Notes: generated from the sequence alone by a model not told the origin. 64,000 nt of DNA from Methylocaldum szegediense (GCF_949769195.1 NZ_OX458333.1:2728001-2792000), one strand, 5' to 3'; shown: positions 1 to 10,372, counted from the stretch's first letter. Numbers and translations: made by a program.

Positions 1-1
1 G

Positions 2-208
2 GAAAACGATGTATCTGCAGCCGAACGCCATATCCGTATCGACGAATTGAAAGGTGCGGCAGAAATTTGGCTAACCAGTTCGACCCGGGAAATTCTCCCT
101 GTCATCGAACTCGACGGCATACCGGTCGGCAACGGTAGACCCGGCCCCCTTTGGTCGCAAATGCAGGCTGTTTATCAGGCCTACAAACAGAGGTTGCGTA
201 CAGCATGA
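2..208 (+). CDS. dat: D-amino-acid aminotransferase, C-terminal part
   Basis: Only the last 68 codons are inside the window; the gene enters from the left edge. The frame reads through a stretch ending in TSSTREILPV, then GNGRPGPLW, which matches the C-terminus of class IV PLP aminotransferases of the Dat type. These make D-glutamate or D-alanine for peptidoglycan by transamination. The stop codon overlaps the start of the next gene (ATGA at 205-208). Dat beside a YbeD/UPF0250 gene and lipB-lipA is a familiar gammaproteobacterial order. The catalytic lysine lies outside the window, so the call rests on the tail and the context. Confidence 0.7.
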   Translation, partial: ENDVSAAERHIRIDELKGAAEIWLTSSTREILPVIELDGIPVGNGRPGPLWSQMQAVYQAYKQRLRTA

Positions 209-477
209 ACACCGAAATACGCGCCACGCTGCTTCAGTTTCCCTGCGAGTTCCCGATCAAAGCGTTTGGCCACAACAGGCCGAATTTCGACGGATTGATC
301 GTGGAAATCGTGCGGCGCCATGTTCCGAACTTAAGCGAAGGCGCTGTAACAGCCCGCCCCAGTCATGGCGGAAAGTACACGGCGGTTACCGTCACGATCC
401 GGGCCGAAAGTCAGGCGCAGCTGGACGCCATTTACCAGGACCTCACCCGCTGCAACGAGGTCCTCATGGCATTATGA
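205..477 (+). CDS. ybeD: YbeD/UPF0250 (DUF493) family protein
   Basis: A 90-residue protein of the UPF0250/DUF493 family, a small ferredoxin-like fold of unclear role that in many gammaproteobacteria sits directly before lipB. The conserved FPCEFPIKAFG near the N-terminus and the C-terminal end typical of the family are visible. The start at 205 is preferred over the longer frame at 151 because it overlaps the dat stop (ATGA) and matches the family length of about 90 residues. It is probably co-transcribed with dat. Confidence 0.85.
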   Translation: MNTEIRATLLQFPCEFPIKAFGHNRPNFDGLIVEIVRRHVPNLSEGAVTARPSHGGKYTAVTVTIRAESQAQLDAIYQDLTRCNEVLMAL

Positions 478-608
478 GAACATCCGAATAACAACCGTCC
501 CCAGCCGACATTTTGAGGAGTCTGCCTATGAAGTAAGCGATCCGTTCGCCGCCCCAAAATCTCGTACCATCCTTCCCTACTCGCTGAGCAGCACCGATCG
601 AGCGTTTC

Positions 609-2051
609 ATGGCCGAACCGAACACTCCCCCTCCCGAAGAAACACTCAAGCATCATGTGGAAGAGGTCATCACGCTCCTAAACAAACAGAAGCTCGAGGA
701 GACCATCGTCCATCAGCGCGCGATGCCGCGCCAAGATTTGGTGGAAACCCTGCTGCACAAGCGCCATCAGGCCGCACTCAAGCAAAAGCTCGACAAACTG
801 CACGCAGCCGATATCGCCTATATTCTGGAGGTGCTCCCTCTGGAGCAGCGCCTTCTGGTCTGGAACCTGGTCAAGTCCGAACTCGATGGACTGATCCTCC
901 TCGACGTGTCCGACGCAGTGCGCGAAACACTCATTTCCGACATGGACACGGAGGAACTGCTATCGGCCACGGAGCAGCTCGAAACGGACGAAATCGCCGA
1001 CCTCGCACCGGATTTGCCGGAAGAAGTTTTGCAGGAACTTCTGGAACATCTGAACGACCAGAACCGGGAACGCTTGCAATCGGTACTGTCGCACAGAGAG
1101 GATACCGTGGCGGCCCTCATGGACTTCGGCATGGTCACGATAAGGGAAGACATCAGCTTGGGCGTGGTATTGCGCTATCTGAGGCGTCGTGGCGATTTGC
1201 CCGAACATACCGACAAGCTGTTCGTGGTCGACAAGCGCAACGCCCTAAAGGGTGTACTGCCTCTGAAACGCCTGCTGACCAACCCTCCCGAAAAACTGGT
1301 TTCGGAAATCATGAGCAAGGACGTCGTGTTTTTCCATCTCGACGACGACGCTGACGAGGCTGCTCGCGCGTTCGAACGCTACAACCTCTTATCGGCGCCG
1401 GTTGTCGATCGCGAGGGCAAGCTGCAAGGGCGCATCGGCATCGACGCCATCGTCGATTACATTCGTGAAAAATCCGATGAAGAAATGCTGTCGCAGGCCG
1501 GCCTGCTCGAAGAAGAGGACATTTCCTCCAGCGTTTGGAAGAGCGCGCAGAACCGTTGGTTTTGGCTGGCGATTAATCTCGTCACGGCCTTCATCAGTAC
1601 CCGGGTCATCGGACTTTTCGAGGACACCATCGTCAAAGTCGTTGCCCTAGCCTCGCTCATGCCGATCGTCGCCGGCATCGGGGGCAACACCGGTAATCAG
1701 ACCAGCATGATGATCGTCCGCTCCATCGCTCTCGGCGTGATCAACCCGTCAAATGTGAAACGGCTGATTTACAAGGAACTGGCTATCGGACTCCTCAACG
1801 GAGCCGTGTGGGGCTCGGTACTCGGCCTCATCGCCTACTTGCTTTACCGGGACATCGAACTCGGCATGGTCATGATGGGCGCGACCCTACTGAACCTACT
1901 GGTAGCGGCCATCATGGGAATCGCCATACCCTTGGTGCGTCATCGGCTAGGTCTTGATCCCGCGGTCGGCACCAGTGTGCTACTGACCGCCATGACGGAC
2001 GGCGTAGGCTTTTTCATCTTTCTCGGCCTCGCGACCTTGGTTCTGCTCTAA
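609..2051 (+). CDS. mgtE: Magnesium transporter MgtE
   Basis: A 480-residue MgtE-type Mg2+ channel of the inner membrane. Residues about 20-140 form the acidic, helical MgtE N domain, and about 145-270 the tandem CBS domains that sense cytosolic Mg2+. From about 315 on there are five hydrophobic membrane segments. The pore-lining signature MPIVAGIGGNTGNQT is present, as is a second conserved acidic motif (TAMTDGVGFF) in the last segment. Length and order are standard. It lies between ybeD and lipB, separating genes usually adjacent. The lipB start follows 9 bp after its stop, so it may share their transcript. Confidence 0.93.
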   Translation: MAEPNTPPPEETLKHHVEEVITLLNKQKLEETIVHQRAMPRQDLVETLLHKRHQAALKQKLDKLHAADIAYILEVLPLEQRLLVWNLVKSELDGLILLDVSDAVRETLISDMDTEELLSATEQLETDEIADLAPDLPEEVLQELLEHLNDQNRERLQSVLSHREDTVAALMDFGMVTIREDISLGVVLRYLRRRGDLPEHTDKLFVVDKRNALKGVLPLKRLLTNPPEKLVSEIMSKDVVFFHLDDDADEAARAFERYNLLSAPVVDREGKLQGRIGIDAIVDYIREKSDEEMLSQAGLLEEEDISSSVWKSAQNRWFWLAINLVTAFISTRVIGLFEDTIVKVVALASLMPIVAGIGGNTGNQTSMMIVRSIALGVINPSNVKRLIYKELAIGLLNGAVWGSVLGLIAYLLYRDIELGMVMMGATLLNLLVAAIMGIAIPLVRHRLGLDPAVGTSVLLTAMTDGVGFFIFLGLATLVLL

Positions 2052-2060
2052 CGCCCGCCC

Positions 2061-2708
2061 ATGAGCGATCCCTCCGGAGTCTTGCACTTGCGTAACTTGG
2101 GACTCAGAGAGTACGGCCCCACGTGGCGCGCCATGCAGGCGTTCACTGAACAGCGGGATGAAGCGACCCCGGACGAATTGTGGCTATTGCAACATCATCC
2201 GGTTTATACCCTGGGACTCAATGGCGATATTCGACATATGATTCGTACAACCGACATCCCCGTGGTGAAGACCGACCGAGGCGGTCAAATTACCTATCAT
2301 GGTCCCGGTCAGCTGATCGCTTATGTGCTGGTCGATCTTCGCCGGAAAAACCTTGGCGTGAGAGGCTTGGTTAGTGCGCTGGAAAACGCGGTGATCGGGC
2401 TGCTCGAGCAATACGGTATCGTCGCGAAGGCGCGGCGGGACGCACCAGGCGTCTATGTGGACGACCGTAAGATCGCTTCGCTCGGGCTTCGCGTGCGGAA
2501 AGGCTGCAGCTATCATGGTCTAAGCCTTAACGTAAGTTCGGACCTGTCACCGTTCTACGCCATCAATCCTTGCGGTTACCCGGGTCTCGAAGTTACCAGC
2601 CTGACCGCGCTTGGCGTGGCCGTTCAGCCCCATGAGGTGGCCGCGCCATTGACCGTGGAAATCATGCAAACTTTGAACTATGAACGAGTGATCCCTGCCC
2701 GTGGCTGA
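2061..2708 (+). CDS. lipB: Octanoyltransferase LipB
   Basis: A 215-residue lipoyl(octanoyl) transferase that moves octanoyl from acyl carrier protein to the lipoyl domains of 2-oxoacid dehydrogenases and glycine cleavage H protein. The substrate-binding stretch [14 protein letters not shown] (residues 72-85), the catalytic Lys137 in RKIASLG and Cys171 in [10 protein letters not shown] form the expected Cys-Lys pair. The end overlaps the GTG start of lipA by 8 bp, so the two are translationally coupled. Confidence 0.95.
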   Translation: MSDPSGVLHLRNLGLREYGPTWRAMQAFTEQRDEATPDELWLLQHHPVYTLGLNGDIRHMIRTTDIPVVKTDRGGQITYHGPGQLIAYVLVDLRRKNLGVRGLVSALENAVIGLLEQYGIVAKARRDAPGVYVDDRKIASLGLRVRKGCSYHGLSLNVSSDLSPFYAINPCGYPGLEVTSLTALGVAVQPHEVAAPLTVEIMQTLNYERVIPARG

Positions 2709-3678
2709 CAAAAATTCCTACCAGGCCCCTTCTAGGCTGAGCCCCGAGACCCATCAACGCAGATCCGACAAGCTGAAGCGTATCCCGATCAAAGTGGTTC
2801 CCTCTGAATCCCTTTTGCGCAAACCTGCTTGGATACGCGTCAAGGCCGCAAACGGCGAGAGCGTGAGCCGAATCAAGCAAATCTTACGCGAACAAAATCT
2901 CCACACCGTCTGCGAGGAAGCGGCTTGTCCGAATCTTCCCGAGTGCTTTGGCCACGGCACGGCTACGTTCATGATCCTGGGCGATATCTGCACCCGCCGT
3001 TGCCCATTCTGCGATGTGGCGCACGGCCGCCCTTCGGCGCCAGCCCCCAATGAGCCAGAACATCTCGCCGAGGTCGTCCGGCAGCTGAAGCTCCGCTACG
3101 TCGTCATCACGTCTGTGGACCGGGATGACCTCCGTGATGGCGGCGCCGGCCATTTCGCCGCCTGCATCCAGGCGGTCCGCGATCGGAACCCGGGCATCAA
3201 GGTCGAAATCCTGGTGCCGGATTTCCGCGGCCGCATCGATACCGCGCTCGAACGATTGGCAGCGGCACCGCCCGATGTCTTCAACCATAATCTCGAAACC
3301 GTGCCACGTCTCTACCGGCAAGTACGGCCAGGCGCGGACTACCGCGTGTCTCTGGATTTACTGGCCCGGTTCAAGCGGCTTCATCCTGAAGTCCCGACTA
3401 AGTCCGGATTGATGCTAGGTCTCGGCGAAACGCTCGAGGAGGTGAAAGCGGTGATGGAGGATTTGCGCGAACACGGCTGCGACATGCTGACCATAGGCCA
3501 ATACTTGCAGCCAAGCCGGGATCATCTGCCCGTCGTCCGCTACGTGACGCCGGAAGAATTCGAACACCTCGCCGAAGTCGGTCGAAGCCTGGGCTTCACC
3601 GCAGTCGCTAGCGCACCGCTAGTACGCTCGTCCTATCACGCCGACTTGCAGGCGTCTTCGCTGCTGGACAACCGTTGA
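2701..3678 (+). CDS. lipA: Lipoyl synthase LipA
   Basis: A 325-residue radical-SAM enzyme that inserts two sulfurs into protein-bound octanoyl groups. Both iron-sulfur clusters are readable: the auxiliary cluster from Cys71, Cys76 and Cys82 ([12 protein letters not shown]), and the SAM cluster from Cys97, Cys101 and Cys104 (CTRRCPFC). A C-terminal serine in VRSSYHAD would be the third-type ligand of the auxiliary cluster. The start is GTG at 2701, inside the lipB end, and no better ATG exists. Directly followed by nspC with overlapping stop and start. Confidence 0.96.
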   Translation: MADKNSYQAPSRLSPETHQRRSDKLKRIPIKVVPSESLLRKPAWIRVKAANGESVSRIKQILREQNLHTVCEEAACPNLPECFGHGTATFMILGDICTRRCPFCDVAHGRPSAPAPNEPEHLAEVVRQLKLRYVVITSVDRDDLRDGGAGHFAACIQAVRDRNPGIKVEILVPDFRGRIDTALERLAAAPPDVFNHNLETVPRLYRQVRPGADYRVSLDLLARFKRLHPEVPTKSGLMLGLGETLEEVKAVMEDLREHGCDMLTIGQYLQPSRDHLPVVRYVTPEEFEHLAEVGRSLGFTAVASAPLVRSSYHADLQASSLLDNR

Positions 3679-4916
3679 GGCCTAGCCTTCTCCCGGCCGC
3701 AGCGTTGGATATCGAGCATCTCAAATATCTGCTCCCGGAGACCCCGGCCTTCGTTTACGACGAAGCCCGGATCATTCACACGCTCGACCGACTGGATCGC
3801 GTGCGGAAAGCTTCCGGCTTGCGGGTCCTGTACTCGGTCAAGGCATTCCCTTTTGCCGGCGCATTGCGCCTGATCCGGTCCCGAGTCGATGGTTTTTCGG
3901 TCAGCTCGCTGTTCGAAGCCAGGCTTGCTTCCGAAATGGTCGAAACGATCGACCGTCCGCACGCGAAACGTTCGTTGCACATCACGACACCGGGACTTAG
4001 AAGCAGCGAAATCGACGAGATTGCAACTCTCTGCGATTTCATCAGCTTCAATTCCCTGGAGCAGTTCGAACGACTTGCGCCGCGTGTGGCCGGGCAGGCA
4101 AGCATTGGGCTGCGTATCAATCCCAAGCTTTCCTTCCTCCGCGACAGCCGTTACGACCCTTGCAGGCCGCATTCTAAGTTGGGCATTCCTGTCGAAGAAT
4201 TGACCCGTACCCTAGACCGAAGCCCGACCTTAACGAGCCGTATCGCCGGCCTTCATTTCCACACGGCATTCGAGTCGTCTTCCTTGGCTCCGTTGAAAGC
4301 GACGATCGCCCGAATCGAAAATCTGCTAGGCAGGTTTACGAACGGACTCGAATGGATCAACTTGGGCGGAGGCTATCTCTTCGACAATCCCAATGATCTG
4401 GACGAGCTGTCGGAGCTGGTTACGGCTTTGATTCAGCGGTACGACAGCAACATTTATATCGAACCCGGTAAAGCCATCGTCGGACGCGCGGGCTATCTCG
4501 TAGCAAGCGTCGTCGACCGGTTCGAACGCGATGGAAAAGCCATCGCCGTCCTCGATACCGGCGTCAACCATCTGCCGGAAGTCTTCGAATACCAGAAGGT
4601 CCCGCCGCTGGCCGAACATCGGCCCGATGGGAGCTTCGAATATTCGCTCGTCGGCAGTACCTGCCTGGCGGGGGATGTCTTCGGCGATTATCGGTTTCAT
4701 GCGCCCTTGAACCTGGGCGACCGAGTCTCCTTTCCTAACGTCGGGGCGTACAGTCTGATCAAGGCCAACCGCTTCAACGGATACGATTTGCCCGCAATCT
4801 TCGCAGCCGACCGCCAAGGCCAATTGAAGGCGATGAAACATTTCGGCTATGACGATTACCGAAAGCAATGGCTACCCGACGAGGGCTCGCTTGCCACTGC
4901 CCCTGACCGCGATTAA
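3675..4916 (+). CDS. nspC: Carboxynorspermidine/carboxyspermidine decarboxylase
   Basis: A 413-residue PLP enzyme of the alanine-racemase-fold decarboxylase family. It removes CO2 from carboxy(nor)spermidine in the aspartate-semialdehyde route to spermidine or norspermidine. Lys56 in YSVKAFP is the PLP lysine, the glycine-rich phosphate loop is NLGGGY (229-234), and Cys330 in GSTCLAGD is the active-site cysteine from the neighbouring subunit. The start is TTG at 3675, overlapping the lipA stop as TTGA; there is no upstream ATG. The partner carboxynorspermidine dehydrogenase is not in the window. The link to lipoate genes appears positional only. Confidence 0.88.
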   Translation: MRPSLLPAAALDIEHLKYLLPETPAFVYDEARIIHTLDRLDRVRKASGLRVLYSVKAFPFAGALRLIRSRVDGFSVSSLFEARLASEMVETIDRPHAKRSLHITTPGLRSSEIDEIATLCDFISFNSLEQFERLAPRVAGQASIGLRINPKLSFLRDSRYDPCRPHSKLGIPVEELTRTLDRSPTLTSRIAGLHFHTAFESSSLAPLKATIARIENLLGRFTNGLEWINLGGGYLFDNPNDLDELSELVTALIQRYDSNIYIEPGKAIVGRAGYLVASVVDRFERDGKAIAVLDTGVNHLPEVFEYQKVPPLAEHRPDGSFEYSLVGSTCLAGDVFGDYRFHAPLNLGDRVSFPNVGAYSLIKANRFNGYDLPAIFAADRQGQLKAMKHFGYDDYRKQWLPDEGSLATAPDRD

Positions 4917-4967
4917 ATTTAAGCGTGCAAGAGCATCGACAAACCGAGCAAAGCCCCGGAAGCTTTA

Positions 4968-5534
4968 ATGATGGAATCGGTTATTTTCCCGTTATTCCGC
5001 ATACCCGTCACTCCGCGACTGCTTGCACTCGCCGTTATCGCGGTCTTACTCGCCGGATGCGCCGGCACGCGGGAAATCAAACCCAAACCGCTCGTCCGTC
5101 ACCCCGATTTCAGCGCGGTCGCGCGTTACGCCCTCAGCCTACAAGGATACCCCTACCGCTACGGAGCGGAATCGCCGCAGGAAGGATTCGATTGCAGCGG
5201 CCTCGTCCAATACGTCTTTGGACAATACGGCGTTCGCCTCCCGCGGACCGCTTATCAAATCGCACACGCGGCCGAGCCGGTCGACAGCCGGAACCGACGG
5301 CCCGGCGACTTAGTCTTCTTCAATACCACCGGACAGCCGTTTTCCCATGTCGGGATTTATGTCGGCAACAATGCCTTCGTACATGCCAGTAGCGTGAAAG
5401 GGAAAGTGATTGTCTCCAGCCTAGGGCGGCCTTATTGGTGGGAACGCTTTTTAGGCGTGCGGAGGCTCAAGCTTCCGGATAACCTGTCAGTCGCGGCTCG
5501 CGCCGAGCGACACGAACTTAATAGCCACAGGTAG
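4968..5534 (+). CDS. NlpC/P60 family lipoprotein (cell-wall endopeptidase)
   Basis: A 188-residue outer-membrane-type lipoprotein with an NlpC/P60 cysteine peptidase domain, expected to cut peptide cross-links in peptidoglycan. The signal ends in the lipobox LLAGC (Cys31). The catalytic triad is Cys76 (FDCSGLV), His127 (SHVGIY) and His139 (FVHAS). It resembles Spr/MepS and NlpC of enteric bacteria. Two adjacent ATG codons at 4968 and 4971 are both possible starts, preceded by GGAAG. Confidence 0.9.
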   Translation: MMESVIFPLFRIPVTPRLLALAVIAVLLAGCAGTREIKPKPLVRHPDFSAVARYALSLQGYPYRYGAESPQEGFDCSGLVQYVFGQYGVRLPRTAYQIAHAAEPVDSRNRRPGDLVFFNTTGQPFSHVGIYVGNNAFVHASSVKGKVIVSSLGRPYWWERFLGVRRLKLPDNLSVAARAERHELNSHR

Positions 5535-5541
5535 GAACAAT

Positions 5542-6537
5542 ATGAAAGCGATCTTGATGACGCAAACGGGACTGCCGGACTTGCTCGAACTGCGCGATAT
5601 CGACGAACCGACTATTACCGAGCCCAGCCAAATCAAAGTTCGGCTCAGAGCAGCTGGCGTCAATCCGGTGGACACCAAAATACGACGCAACGGCCCCTTC
5701 TATTCCAACGCACTGCCGGCGGTACTCGGCTGCGACGGCGCCGGAGAAGTGGTCGAAGTTGGTGGCGCCGTAAGCCGGTTCAACATCGGCGACTCGGTAT
5801 GGTTTTGCAATGGTGGACTGGGCGGCGACCAAGGCAATTATGCCGAATACACCGTACTGGACGAACGTTGGGCCGCTCCCATGCCGCGCTCCCTCGATTT
5901 CGAACACGCCGCCGCAGCACCGTTAGTCCTCATCACCGCCTGGGGTGCTCTTTACGACCGCGGAAGGTTGCAGGCCGGCCAAACCGTTCTCGTTCATGCC
6001 GCAGCGGGCGGCGTCGGTCATGTGGCGGTTCAGCTGGCAAGGCTTCGCGATGCGCGGGTGCTCGCTACCGTCAGTTCGCCGGAGAAAGCAGAGCTCGCCA
6101 GAAACTGGGGAGCCGACGTGACGATCGACTATCGGCAGGAAGATTTCGTGCAACGGGTAAACGAGCTAACCAACGGCGAAGGCGCAGATTTGGTGATCGA
6201 TACGGTTGGTCCCGAGGTCTTCAAACGCAGCATCGAATGTACTGCCCATTTTGGCGACCTGGTCACCTTGCTGGACCCGGGCGAGATATCCCTACAAGAA
6301 GCGCGGATGCGCAATCTCCGCATCGGCTTCGAACTGATGCTGACCCCAATGCTGCGTAACCTTCACAACGCCCGCGATCACCACGTGGAGATTCTGGAAC
6401 AATGCGGCGAATGGATCGATCAAGGTGTCCTGGATATCCATGTCAGCCAGGTTCTGCCGCTGGAAAAAGCTGCTGCCGCTCATGCCTTGATCGAAACGGG
6501 GCATACGACGGGGAAAATCGTGTTGAGGATCCCGTAA
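5542..6537 (+). CDS. Zinc-independent NADPH:quinone oxidoreductase
   Basis: A 331-residue medium-chain dehydrogenase/reductase of the quinone oxidoreductase (QOR) branch. The N-terminal GroES-like half lacks the catalytic and structural zinc cysteines of alcohol dehydrogenases. The Rossmann half carries the nucleotide-binding motif VLVHAAAGGVGHVAVQLA near residues 150-168. A Shine-Dalgarno (AGGAACA) precedes the ATG, 8 bp after the NlpC/P60 gene, so the two may be co-transcribed. The physiological substrate cannot be told from sequence. Confidence 0.85.
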   Translation: MKAILMTQTGLPDLLELRDIDEPTITEPSQIKVRLRAAGVNPVDTKIRRNGPFYSNALPAVLGCDGAGEVVEVGGAVSRFNIGDSVWFCNGGLGGDQGNYAEYTVLDERWAAPMPRSLDFEHAAAAPLVLITAWGALYDRGRLQAGQTVLVHAAAGGVGHVAVQLARLRDARVLATVSSPEKAELARNWGADVTIDYRQEDFVQRVNELTNGEGADLVIDTVGPEVFKRSIECTAHFGDLVTLLDPGEISLQEARMRNLRIGFELMLTPMLRNLHNARDHHVEILEQCGEWIDQGVLDIHVSQVLPLEKAAAAHALIETGHTTGKIVLRIP

Positions 6538-6624
6538 TTTTTGATCGCAGCCGTTCCTTCAGCCGCATTCCTTCATTCGATATGGCCCAACACACCTAAG
6601 ACTGGGCTATGAGAATGAGGAGGA

Positions 6625-7214
6625 TTGCAAACCACGCCCATCGAATCGTTACCCGTGTTGGCTCCGCACCGCAAACTGACGGTGGAGCAATACCACCGTA
6701 TGGGCGAAACCGGCATTCTCCACGAAGATGTTCGGGTCGAGCTGATCGAGGGCGAATTGATCGAAATGGCACCTATAAGGAGTTTTTAGGCCGGACTGGC
6801 AAGCAGGCTAGCCGATCGGCTGATACGGCAAACCACAGACCGGGCCATTGCCTAGGTGCAAAATCCCATTCACCTATCGCGCTATTCGGAGCTGCAATCC
6901 GATTTTGCGTTGCTTCGGTATAGGCCCGATGATTACACGCGATCCCTGCCTACCGCTGCAGACGCGCTTTTGTTGGTTGAGATATCACCGACACCACCAC
7001 GCGCTATGATCGCGAAATCAAGACACCGCTCTACGCCCAACACCGGATCGCGGAATACTGGCTGATCTCGGTTTCCGATCGGGGCGTCGAAGTCCACTTG
7101 GACCCCGATCCGTACCTAAGCCGTTATGGCAAAGTCCGAATGGTATCGGAAGGACGGGTGACGCCCCACTGTTTTCCCGATGTAGCCGTGGATATTCAGG
7201 AACTTTTGAGTTGA
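6625..7214 (+). pseudogene. Broken Uma2-family (DUF820) gene
   Basis: Three pieces in different frames together make a Uma2-like protein. Piece one starts near TTG 6625 and includes TVEQYHRMGETGIL then VELIEGELIEMAP, the family N-terminus, and stops at TAG 6787-6789. Piece two (from about 6855) reads RYRPDDYTRSLPTAADALLL. Piece three (about 7000-7214) reads DTTTRYDREIKTPLYAQ and AEYWLISV, the family core with its conserved lysine region, to a stop at 7212. At least two frameshifts and a stop are needed to join them, so the gene is dead. Uma2 proteins have a PD-(D/E)XK nuclease-like fold and are abundant in cyanobacteria and some large-genome bacteria. Confidence 0.75.
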
Positions 7215-7215
7215 C

Positions 7216-7878
7216 TCAGTCCAGCTTTCTGACCCCGCTCTCGCTGCCGACGAGAACGACGTCCGCACCGCGTAGAGCGAAAATGCCGACCGTCACGACA
7301 CCGGGGATATTGTTGATTTCTCGCTCCATCTCCACCGGATTCAAAATGTTCAGATTGTGCACATCAAGAATCTGGTTGCCGTTGTCGGTAACATAATTCT
7401 CCCGCCACTGCGGCTGACCGCCCAGCTTCACAAGTTCGCGCGCCACATAGCTCCTCGCCATCGGGATGACTTCCACAGGCAGCGGAAATTTACCCAGAAC
7501 ATCCACACACTTGCTCTCGTCTACAATGCAGACGAACTTACTGCTAGCCGCTGCGATGATTTTTTCACGCGTCAGCGCTCCGCCGCCGCCCTTGATCATC
7601 TGTTTATGACGATTGACTTCGTCGGCTCCGTCCACGTAAACCTGTAGCGATCCCACAGCATTCAGATCCAGCACCGGAATGCCGATTTTTTTGAGCTTGG
7701 CCGTACTCGCTTCGGAGCTCGATACGGCACCCTCGATATCATTCTTGAAATCAGCCAGTAAGTCGATGAAATGATTAACCGTCGACCCGGTACCGATGCC
7801 TAGCACAGAAACGCCCTTGATATATTCGAGAGCGGATTCCGCTACTTTCTTTTTAAGCTCGTCTTGCGTCATTTTCAT
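7216..7878 (-). CDS. rpiA: Ribose-5-phosphate isomerase A
   Basis: A 220-residue RpiA that interconverts ribose-5-phosphate and ribulose-5-phosphate. In a methanotroph using the ribulose monophosphate cycle this feeds formaldehyde fixation as well as the pentose phosphate pathway. Visible motifs: [13 protein letters not shown] (phosphate loop), DGADEVN with the catalytic acid region, and [12 protein letters not shown] with the catalytic lysine. Divergently transcribed from ilvA across 114 bp. Its stop lies 2 bp beyond the stop of the broken Uma2 gene on the other strand. Confidence 0.95.
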   Translation of the reverse strand: MKMTQDELKKKVAESALEYIKGVSVLGIGTGSTVNHFIDLLADFKNDIEGAVSSSEASTAKLKKIGIPVLDLNAVGSLQVYVDGADEVNRHKQMIKGGGGALTREKIIAAASSKFVCIVDESKCVDVLGKFPLPVEVIPMARSYVARELVKLGGQPQWRENYVTDNGNQILDVHNLNILNPVEMEREINNIPGVVTVGIFALRGADVVLVGSESGVRKLD

Positions 7879-7992
7879 CGCTCCATCATGTGGTTAGTCG
7901 AAAATTGCGGGATAATAGCGCGATCATGCCGGCACTGTCATGCTTCGTAGTGTCTCCGGCCGTATTTGCCACCCGTACTCTAATAGATAAAA

Positions 7993-9522
7993 ATGATTCA
8001 TAAATATATCGAGCGTATCCTGCGCGCCCGAGTTTACGATGTTGCCTCGGAAACGCCCCTGGACCTCGCTCCGGGGCTGACACGCCGTTTCGATAACCGG
8101 GTTTATATTAAGCGTGAAGACCTTCAGCCGGTCTTTTCCTTCAAGCTTCGAGGGGCCTACAACAAAATCGTTTCTTTGGACGATGCGGCAAAACGGGCCG
8201 GCGTGATCGCCGCCTCAGCCGGCAACCATGCCCAAGGCGTCGCGCTCTCGGCCCAACGACTGGGTATCCGCGCAGTTATTGTGATGCCCTGCACCACCCC
8301 CGCTATCAAAGTGAAAGCGGTACAAAATTTCGGGGCGGAAACCGTGCTGTTCGGCGATTCCTACGACGAAGCGTACGAGCACGCTTTGAGCCTCTCCCAA
8401 GAGCAAAAGCTCAGCTTTGTACATCCATACGATGATGCCGAAGTCATCGCCGGTCAAGGCACTATCGGCATGGAAATCCTGAGGCAGCACACCGGCGACA
8501 TCCACGCCATCTTCATTCCGGTCGGAGGCGGCGGCTTGATTGCAGGCATCGCGGCTTATGTAAAATTCGTTCGGCCGGAAATCAAGATCATCGGTGTCGA
8601 ACCGAACGATTCGGACTGTCTGAATCGGGCGCTTAAGGCCAAGCGACGCGTCATCTTGAAACAGGTCGGACTGTTCGCCGATGGCGTTGCGGTCCGCCAA
8701 ATCGGCAAGGAACCCTTCCACATCGCACACCAGTATGTGGACGACGTCGTTACCGTCGATACGGACGAGATCTGCGCCGCCATCAAAGACATTTTCGACG
8801 ATACTCGGTCGGTTGCCGAACCCGCAGGAGCACTTGGCGTAGCGGGCTTAAAAAAGTACGTGACCATGACCGGACTTCGCGATCAATGTTTGATTGCCAT
8901 CGAAAGCGGCGCCAACATCAACTTCGATCGACTGCGCCATGTGGCGGAGCGAGCTCAGGTCGGCGAACGTCATGAAATGCTGCTGGCCGTCACGATTCCG
9001 GAAAAGCCGGGCAGTTTTCTCGATTTCTGCCGCGCCTTGGGCCGCCGTAGCATTACCGAGTTCAACTACCGCTATTTCGACGACCGCGCCGCACATATTT
9101 TCGCGGGTATCGAAATCGCCGACGGCAGTAGCGACAGTGAGGAATTGCTGGCACAGCTGCGCGAGAAGGGCTACACGGTCACCAATATGACCGGCAACGA
9201 ACTGGCGGTGGAACATATCCGGTATATGGTCGGAGGCCACGCACCGCGCCTGCTGGATGAAGTGGTATACAGCTTCGAGTTTCCCGAGCGTCCCGGTGCT
9301 CTGTTGAAATTCTTGTCCTTCATGGGCGGGCGTTGGAACATCAGCCTGTTCCATTATCGGAACCACGGCGCTGCGTTCGGGCGGGTGCTGATGGGCATTC
9401 AGGTACCGAAAGCAGAAAGGCGGGCGTTCAGAGAGTTTCTCGACGCTATCGGCTTCGCCTATCGAGAGGAAACGGACAACCCGGCGTATCGACTGTTCGC
9501 TGGCGGAAACGCGCGTTCGTGA
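7993..9522 (+). CDS. ilvA: Threonine ammonia-lyase, biosynthetic
   Basis: A 509-residue PLP enzyme that deaminates threonine to 2-oxobutanoate, the first step of isoleucine synthesis. KREDLQPVFSFKLRGAY carries the PLP lysine, the glycine loop is PVGGGGLIAG, and SAGNHAQGVA lies near residue 75. The C-terminal third contains two ACT-like regulatory domains (about 335-410 and 425-500), with PGSFLDFCRALG and RPGALLKFLSFMGG. This is the two-domain isoleucine-inhibited, valine-activated form. The 509-residue length is usual. Confidence 0.95.
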   Translation: MIHKYIERILRARVYDVASETPLDLAPGLTRRFDNRVYIKREDLQPVFSFKLRGAYNKIVSLDDAAKRAGVIAASAGNHAQGVALSAQRLGIRAVIVMPCTTPAIKVKAVQNFGAETVLFGDSYDEAYEHALSLSQEQKLSFVHPYDDAEVIAGQGTIGMEILRQHTGDIHAIFIPVGGGGLIAGIAAYVKFVRPEIKIIGVEPNDSDCLNRALKAKRRVILKQVGLFADGVAVRQIGKEPFHIAHQYVDDVVTVDTDEICAAIKDIFDDTRSVAEPAGALGVAGLKKYVTMTGLRDQCLIAIESGANINFDRLRHVAERAQVGERHEMLLAVTIPEKPGSFLDFCRALGRRSITEFNYRYFDDRAAHIFAGIEIADGSSDSEELLAQLREKGYTVTNMTGNELAVEHIRYMVGGHAPRLLDEVVYSFEFPERPGALLKFLSFMGGRWNISLFHYRNHGAAFGRVLMGIQVPKAERRAFREFLDAIGFAYREETDNPAYRLFAGGNARS

Positions 9523-9686
9523 CGCTGCGGTAATATGTCTGCAGGCTGTTCGGTGCGGTCTAAGACCTGTTCTGTCCTTCAGTGAACCGGCAGAACTCGC
9601 ACCAAGCCGCCTTTGGGTCTCCTCGAAGATTCAGGGAATCTAGCCGCCTGAACTCGGTCGAGTTTATCGAATCGAGCCAAGAGGAC

Positions 9687-10145
9687 CTATTCCAGCGACA
9701 AAATAAACTCCCACTGCGCAGCCGTGACCGGCATCACGGACAGTCGATTGCCGCGCCGGACGAGCGCAAGCCCATTGAGCTCCGGGCGGCCTTTCAGTTC
9801 GTTTAACGTGATCGTCCGCTTAAGCTTGCGGACGAACTGTACATCGACCATGAACCAGCGGGGATCATCCGGCTTGCTGCTGGGGTCGTAGTGTTTGTTA
9901 TTGATATCAAAAGCCGTGAAATCGGGATAGGCTTCGCGAGCAATTCGCATGATGCCGACTATGCCCGGCGTGTCGCAATTGGAATGGTAAAAAAACGCCA
10001 GATCGCCGACTTTCATTTCGTCGCGCATCATGTTCCGTGCCTGATAATTACGCACACCATCCCAGTGCTCGGTCTGATGAGGCCGCTTCTCCAAATCGTC
10101 GATGCTGAACTCCGATGGCTCGGATTTCATCAACCAGTAACGCAT
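9687..10145 (-). CDS. EVE domain-containing protein
   Basis: A 152-residue single-domain protein of the EVE family (PUA-like fold, relative of thymocyte nuclear protein 1). The hallmark N-terminus MRYWLMKSEPSEFSIDDL is followed by WDGVRNYQARN and GDLAFFYHSN, the pocket that in homologues binds modified bases. In bacteria EVE proteins are often free-standing, and some are fused to restriction enzymes. No restriction genes are nearby, so a housekeeping role is more likely here. Confidence 0.9.
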   Translation of the reverse strand: MRYWLMKSEPSEFSIDDLEKRPHQTEHWDGVRNYQARNMMRDEMKVGDLAFFYHSNCDTPGIVGIMRIAREAYPDFTAFDINNKHYDPSSKPDDPRWFMVDVQFVRKLKRTITLNELKGRPELNGLALVRRGNRLSVMPVTAAQWEFILSLE

Positions 10146-10372
10146 CTATTCTCCCCCGCTACAAGTGAACTCTTGGTAATGCGATTAGCTACAGCATGCC
10201 AGCCGCATTGAAGTATCCCAAAGTAGATGGAAATATGTGTTCCGCAGTCATGATCAGGCATTGGTCGAATTTTCGTCCACTTGGCTTTCGAAAGTCGAGA
10301 TGCGACGACTCGACGTTTGGGCAAAGTGGTGAATAATGACCTTAGTTTGATGCAAAAGAGCGGAGATCGCCC

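Noticed and set aside
365-1354. Long plus-strand frame of 329 codons overlapping ybeD and mgtE
   Set aside because: Arginine- and serine-rich chance frame in another phase of mgtE; no domain and no ribosome site.
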